The translations under genes were made by a program, and so were the position numbers. 63,013 bases of DNA, taken from positions 1-63,013 of IMG/VR virus record IMGVR_UViG_3300037961_003042. One strand, given 5' to 3'. Shown here one piece after another: positions 58,969 through 63,013 of the stretch. The first letter of the stretch is position 1; every line of letters starts with the position of its first letter. This stretch comes from a virus. Under the pieces are notes generated by a model, which did not search any database, was not told the DNA's origin, and worked only from the letters and a program-made list of their open reading frames with translations.

Positions 58969-61192
58969 ATTATATAGTGTTGTAAAAAACCATGTGTCAA
59001 AACAATCTATGCTGAAAATGAATCAGCATAAGTCTTGGCAATATGGCTATAACCCCAACCATGATTTAGTGGTGATAAGTAAAGACGGAACAGTAGGAGA
59101 AATATATAATATCAATGGCTTACTCATAGGCTTGCCTAAAGCTCCTAAAACAATACACAAAAATTCTAAAAAAACAACAGATCAATATTGGGTGGCTTCG
59201 GAATATCCCAAAGCTTTGTCAAGAATTAGTTCGATATTTCAATGGCATGAAATGACTACAGAGTTTAAAAATGAATGGGTTGATTACATTGAAACAGAAT
59301 TTGATAGAAGAGAGGAAGGCTATTGGTTTTATAATAACGGAACACCTATTTATATAACCGGGACTCATTACATGTATTTGCAGTGGACTAAAATAGATGT
59401 GGGTAAACCCGAGTTTAGAGAAGCCAATAGGATATTTTATATTTTTTGGGAAGCATGCAAAGCTGATAAAAGAAGTTTTGGTATGTGTTATTTAAAGATT
59501 AGACGTTCAGGTTTTTCGTTTATGGGTTCTTGCGAAGCCGTTAACACTGCTACAATTAGCAAGGATGCAAGAATAGGTATACTTTCTAAAACTGGATCCG
59601 ATGCTAAAAAAATGTTTACTGATAAAGTTGTGCCAATATCAAACAACTATCCTTTCTTTTTTAAACCCATACAAGACGGTATGGATAGACCAAAAACAGA
59701 GTTAGCCTATAGGGTGCCAGCTTCCAAGATTACAAAAAAAAACATGTTTGAAACTGAAGAAGAAGAGCTAGAAGGATTAGATACAACTATAGATTGGAAG
59801 AACACCGCTGACAATAGCTATGATGGTGAAAAATTAAAATTATTAATACATGACGAATCTGGTAAATGGTTGAAGCCTGACAACATTATCAACAACTGGA
59901 ATGTAACGAAAACATGTTTGAGGTTAGGTAGTAAGATTATTGGAAAATGTATGATGGGTTCTACGTCAAATGCTTTAGATAAGGGTGGTGAAAATTTTAA
60001 AAAATTATTTTATGATTCTGATGTAAAAAATAGAAATCAAAACGGTCAAACAAAAAGCGGATTGTACAATCTGTTTATTCCTATGGAGTGGAATTTTGAG
60101 GGGTACATAGACAAGTATGGAATGCCTGTTTTTAAAACACCAACCAAAGCAGTGGAAGGATCTGATGGTGAGTTTATATATCAGGGAGCTATTAATTACT
60201 GGGAAAACGAAGTAGATTCGTTAAAGAAAGACGCAGATGTTTTAAATGAATTTTACAGACAATTTCCTAGAACTGACTCGCATGCATTTAGAGATGAAAG
60301 TAAGCAATCGTTATTTAACTTAACTAAAATTTATCAGCAAATAGACTATAATGATTCTTTAATTAAAGAACATTATTTAACTAAAGGTAGGTTTAGTTGG
60401 AAAGACGGCATTAAGGATTCAAAAGTAATATGGTCACCTGACACAAGAGGTAGATTTTTAGTTTCCTGGATACCAGAAAAAAACTTACAAAATTGTAGGT
60501 TAAATCAAAATGGAAAGTATGCGCCGGGTAATGAGCATTTAGGTAGTTTTGGTTGTGACTCATATGACATATCTGGAACAGTAGGGGGTGGGGGATCAAA
60601 TGGTGCATTACACGGATTAACTAAATTTAATATGGACAACGCGCCTAGTAATGAATTCTTTTTGGAATATGTGGCAAGACCGCAGACTGCAGAATTATTT
60701 TTTGAAGATGTATTAATGGCCTGTGTTTTCTATGGAATGCCTATATTAGTAGAAAACAATAAACCTAGATTATTGTATCATTTTAAAAATAGAGGATACA
60801 GAAAGTATTGCATGAATCGACCAGACAAAGTGTACAATAAACTTTCTAAATCTGAAAGAGAAATAGGAGGTATACCTAATTCTTCAGAAGAAGTAAAACA
60901 AGCGCATGCAAGTGCTATTGAAAGTTATATTGAAAAATATGTAGGCATGGATATGGATGGGACATTTAGAGATAAATTAGACATGGGCACTATGTATTTT
61001 AACAGGACATTAGAGGACTGGGCTCGATTTAATATTAACAATAGAACTAAGTTTGATGCAACTATAAGCTCTGGTTTAGCTATTATGGCTAATCAAAAGC
61101 ACTTATATACACCGCAAAAAAAAGAGTCAAAAATAAAGATTAACTTTGCAAGATATAATAATAAGGGATTATATAGCGAAATACGTACTTAA
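58946..61192 (+). CDS. terL: Large terminase subunit
   Basis: A packaging motor of up to 748 residues. The ATPase N-terminal domain shows a deviant Walker A (IRRSGFSF, residues ~185-192) and Walker B-like LLIHDES. The nuclease part contains GCDSYD with acidic residues for RNase H-type catalysis. The frame begins with a TTG at 58946 (overlapping the small terminase by 23 bases); an ATG at 59009 (residue 22) is the alternative. The stop overlaps the portal start (TAATG), as in related phages. Confidence 0.85.
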   Translation: MQKDDQNKLYSVVKNHVSKQSMLKMNQHKSWQYGYNPNHDLVVISKDGTVGEIYNINGLLIGLPKAPKTIHKNSKKTTDQYWVASEYPKALSRISSIFQWHEMTTEFKNEWVDYIETEFDRREEGYWFYNNGTPIYITGTHYMYLQWTKIDVGKPEFREANRIFYIFWEACKADKRSFGMCYLKIRRSGFSFMGSCEAVNTATISKDARIGILSKTGSDAKKMFTDKVVPISNNYPFFFKPIQDGMDRPKTELAYRVPASKITKKNMFETEEEELEGLDTTIDWKNTADNSYDGEKLKLLIHDESGKWLKPDNIINNWNVTKTCLRLGSKIIGKCMMGSTSNALDKGGENFKKLFYDSDVKNRNQNGQTKSGLYNLFIPMEWNFEGYIDKYGMPVFKTPTKAVEGSDGEFIYQGAINYWENEVDSLKKDADVLNEFYRQFPRTDSHAFRDESKQSLFNLTKIYQQIDYNDSLIKEHYLTKGRFSWKDGIKDSKVIWSPDTRGRFLVSWIPEKNLQNCRLNQNGKYAPGNEHLGSFGCDSYDISGTVGGGGSNGALHGLTKFNMDNAPSNEFFLEYVARPQTAELFFEDVLMACVFYGMPILVENNKPRLLYHFKNRGYRKYCMNRPDKVYNKLSKSEREIGGIPNSSEEVKQAHASAIESYIEKYVGMDMDGTFRDKLDMGTMYFNRTLEDWARFNINNRTKFDATISSGLAIMANQKHLYTPQKKESKIKINFARYNNKGLYSEIRT

Positions 61193-63013
61193 TGGTAGAT
61201 GTAAAAATTGATATAAACCCAGTGGGGTTTCCGGATTTATTTGTTTCTGATAGTGAAAAAGATACAGTAGAGTACGGACTACAAATCGGTCAAGCAATTC
61301 AATACGAATGGTTTCGTAAAGATAGTAGCACGTGTAGGTTTTATTCTCAGTGGAGAGATTACCACAGATTAAGACTGTATGCAAGAGGAGAGCAGTCAGT
61401 TCAAAAATATAAAAATGAATTAGCAATAGACGGTGATTTGAGTTATTTAAACTTAGATTGGACGCCTGTGCCTATCATTCCAAAATTTGTAGACATTGTC
61501 GTTAATGGCATGTCAGACAGATTATTTAAAGTTCAAGCATACGCACAAGATGCTTTGTCTGCAGAAAAGAGATCTTCATTTCAGGACATGATAGAGGCGG
61601 ACATGGTTGCTAAACCTATTCTTACTCAAATTCAAAAAGGCTTTGGTGTAAATCCTTTTGCTACAGATCCAGATGAGCTCCCTAATAATGATGAAGAGCT
61701 TGCTCTTTATATGCAGTTAAATTACAAACCTGGTATTGAGATAGCGGAAGAAGAAGCTATCAACACTCTGTTTGAAGAAAATCATTACTCTCATATTAGA
61801 AAAAGAGTAGACTACGATATTACTGTATTAGGCATCGGTATTACTAAACAATATTTTTTACCAGGTGAGGGTGTTAAAATTGATTATGTTGATCCTGCAA
61901 ACGTGGTTTATAGCTACACAGAAGATCCGTATTTTAAAGATTGTTTTTATTGGGGTGAAATAAAAACTGTTCCAATGACAGAGTTACCCAAAATAGATCC
62001 TACATTAACTAATGAAGATTTAGAAGAAATAGCTAAGTATAGTCAAGCTTGGTATGATTATTATAATGTGGCTCAGTTTTATGAAAATAGTATGTTTTAT
62101 AGAGACACTGCAACATTATTATATTTTAACTACAAAACCACAAACTCAATTGTATATAAGAAAAAGAAATTAGATGGAGGGGGTGCAAGGGTAATTGAAA
62201 AAGACGATCAATTTAACCCACCGGAAGAAATGATGGAGGAAGGAAACTTTGAAAAAGTTGAAAAGAAAATAGACGTGTGGTATGAAGGTGTTATGGTGAT
62301 GGGTACAAACATAATGCTTCAGTGGAAGAAAATGGAAAATATGGTTAGACCTCAGTCTGCCTCTCAGCATGCTATGCCTAACTATATTGCCTGTGCCCCT
62401 AGAATGTACAAGGGTGTAATTGAATCGTTAGTTAGAAGAATGATTACGTTTGCTGATTTAATACAAATGACGCATTTAAAATTGCAGCAAGTAATTGCAA
62501 GAACAGTGCCAGATGGTGTGTTTATAGACGCGGACGGATTAAATGAAGTTGATTTAGGCACTGGAAATGCATACAATCCTGAAGATGCATTGAGGTTATA
62601 TTTTCAAACTGGTAGTGTTGTAGGTAGAAGTTATACGCAAGATGGTGAATTTAATAACGCTAGAGTTCCAATTCAACAACTAACATCGAGCAGCGGTCAA
62701 GGTAAAATCAATAGCTTGGTAGGAACCTACAATCATTATATGGATATGCTAAGAAGCGTAACAGGATTGAACGAGGCTAGAGACGGAACTAAACCGGATC
62801 CGTATGCATTAGTTGGTGTACAAAAATTAGCGGCTCTTAATTCAAATACAGCTACCAGACATATTCTTCAGGGAAGCCTATATATAACTCAAACATTAGC
62901 AGAAGCTTTATCTATTAGAATTGCAGATATTTTAGAGTATGCAGATTTCAAGGAAGAGTTTAAAATGCAGATTGGAAAATACAACGTAGGAATTCTTGAA
63001 GAAATAAATGATT
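61185..63013 (+). repeat. Diverged second copy of the window start (1-1829)
   Basis: The last 1829 bases align with 1-1829 at a constant offset of 61184 and no indels. The first 80 bases are identical; after that differences accumulate (14 in the first 300, about one in six near 1560-1620), mostly at third codon positions. This marks the circular closure of a ~61.2-kb genome, but from a different allele. Confidence 0.9.
61192..63013 (+). CDS. Portal protein, second allele (truncated by window end)
   Basis: The first 607 codons of the portal, cut by the window end. The frame is open throughout, and the coded protein differs from the copy at 8-2443 by only a handful of conservative changes (for example V to I in the ITVLGxGITK segment and N to K in AENRSS). 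It shares the TAATG junction with the large terminase. The purifying pattern shows both alleles come from functional phages. Confidence 0.9.
   Translation, partial: MVDVKIDINPVGFPDLFVSDSEKDTVEYGLQIGQAIQYEWFRKDSSTCRFYSQWRDYHRLRLYARGEQSVQKYKNELAIDGDLSYLNLDWTPVPIIPKFVDIVVNGMSDRLFKVQAYAQDALSAEKRSSFQDMIEADMVAKPILTQIQKGFGVNPFATDPDELPNNDEELALYMQLNYKPGIEIAEEEAINTLFEENHYSHIRKRVDYDITVLGIGITKQYFLPGEGVKIDYVDPANVVYSYTEDPYFKDCFYWGEIKTVPMTELPKIDPTLTNEDLEEIAKYSQAWYDYYNVAQFYENSMFYRDTATLLYFNYKTTNSIVYKKKKLDGGGARVIEKDDQFNPPEEMMEEGNFEKVEKKIDVWYEGVMVMGTNIMLQWKKMENMVRPQSASQHAMPNYIACAPRMYKGVIESLVRRMITFADLIQMTHLKLQQVIARTVPDGVFIDADGLNEVDLGTGNAYNPEDALRLYFQTGSVVGRSYTQDGEFNNARVPIQQLTSSSGQGKINSLVGTYNHYMDMLRSVTGLNEARDGTKPDPYALVGVQKLAALNSNTATRHILQGSLYITQTLAEALSIRIADILEYADFKEEFKMQIGKYNVGILEEIND

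Noticed and set aside
1-63013. Exact direct terminal repeats (DTR) marking physical genome ends
   Set aside because: The matching ends differ at many synonymous positions, so they are not a true identical repeat; only closure of the map is supported.
8-63013. Temperate lifestyle genes (integrase, CI-like repressor operon)
   Set aside because: No tyrosine or serine recombinase motifs were seen; the single winged-helix protein is not enough to claim lysogeny.

Overview
The window is one complete genome of a virulent, podovirus-type phage of a Bacteroidota (Flavobacteria-like) host, read once around a circular or circularly permuted map, plus about 1.8 kb of overlap. The host assignment rests on four things: strong AT richness; promoters of the Bacteroidota form TTTG-N20-TAnnTTTG; A-rich gene starts that mostly lack Shine-Dalgarno sequences; and a BT4734/VirE-N type primase-helicase. 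The order terminase, portal, scaffold, capsid, ring proteins, very large muzzle/stabilization protein, internal virion proteins is that of short-tailed phages and resembles crAss-like and Cellulophaga podoviruses. I see no integrase, DNA polymerase, RNA polymerase or complete tRNA gene.

Layout. (1) 1-24.2 kb, plus strand: portal, a soluble PAP2-type phosphatase, scaffold-like protein, major capsid protein, head/ring proteins, a 1650-residue muzzle protein and a block of internal virion proteins ending in a 2439-residue protein with an HExxH peptidase motif. (2) 24.2-40.3 kb, minus strand: the early operon. It starts at a consensus promoter (40237-40268), runs through about 25 very small genes, many with near-identical start-associated leaders, then a two-component recombination module (Sak/DUF1071-like annealing protein plus PD-(D/E)XK exonuclease), an SSB-like protein, the primase-helicase, an SF2 helicase, a VRR-NUC nuclease and a metallophosphoesterase. 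It ends at a cUUCGg terminator. (3) 40.3-41.2 kb: a non-coding hub between the divergent arms, holding a GC-rich foldable segment (candidate ncRNA), one small gene with a terminator, and a cluster of GTGTCGACTT iteron-like repeats (candidate origin or operator). (4) 41.2-43.9 kb: phage GroEL and GroES, and a convergent pair of small genes including a winged-helix protein. (5) 43.9-58.1 kb, plus: small basic proteins, two S74-terminated fibres, an envelope/lysis cassette (M15 endolysin, 3-TM holin-like protein, lipoprotein, outer-membrane-like barrel, thioredoxin-fold protein), and a set of fibre genes sharing a common N-terminal module. (6) 58.1-61.2 kb: a second, double GroES-like protein, the probable small terminase and the large terminase, leading back to the portal.

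How it works together (inference): early functions recombine and prime DNA using host polymerases. The GroEL/GroES pair and the gp31-like protein probably help fold capsid or ring proteins. The late arm builds the virion, its several adhesins and the lysis machinery. The most unusual signals are the non-coding ones (GC-rich foldable segment, iterons, a tRNA-minihelix mimic, a switch-like early leader, repeated start leaders) and the split chaperonin system. The two portal copies at the window ends differ mostly at synonymous sites, so the ends are not an exact terminal repeat.
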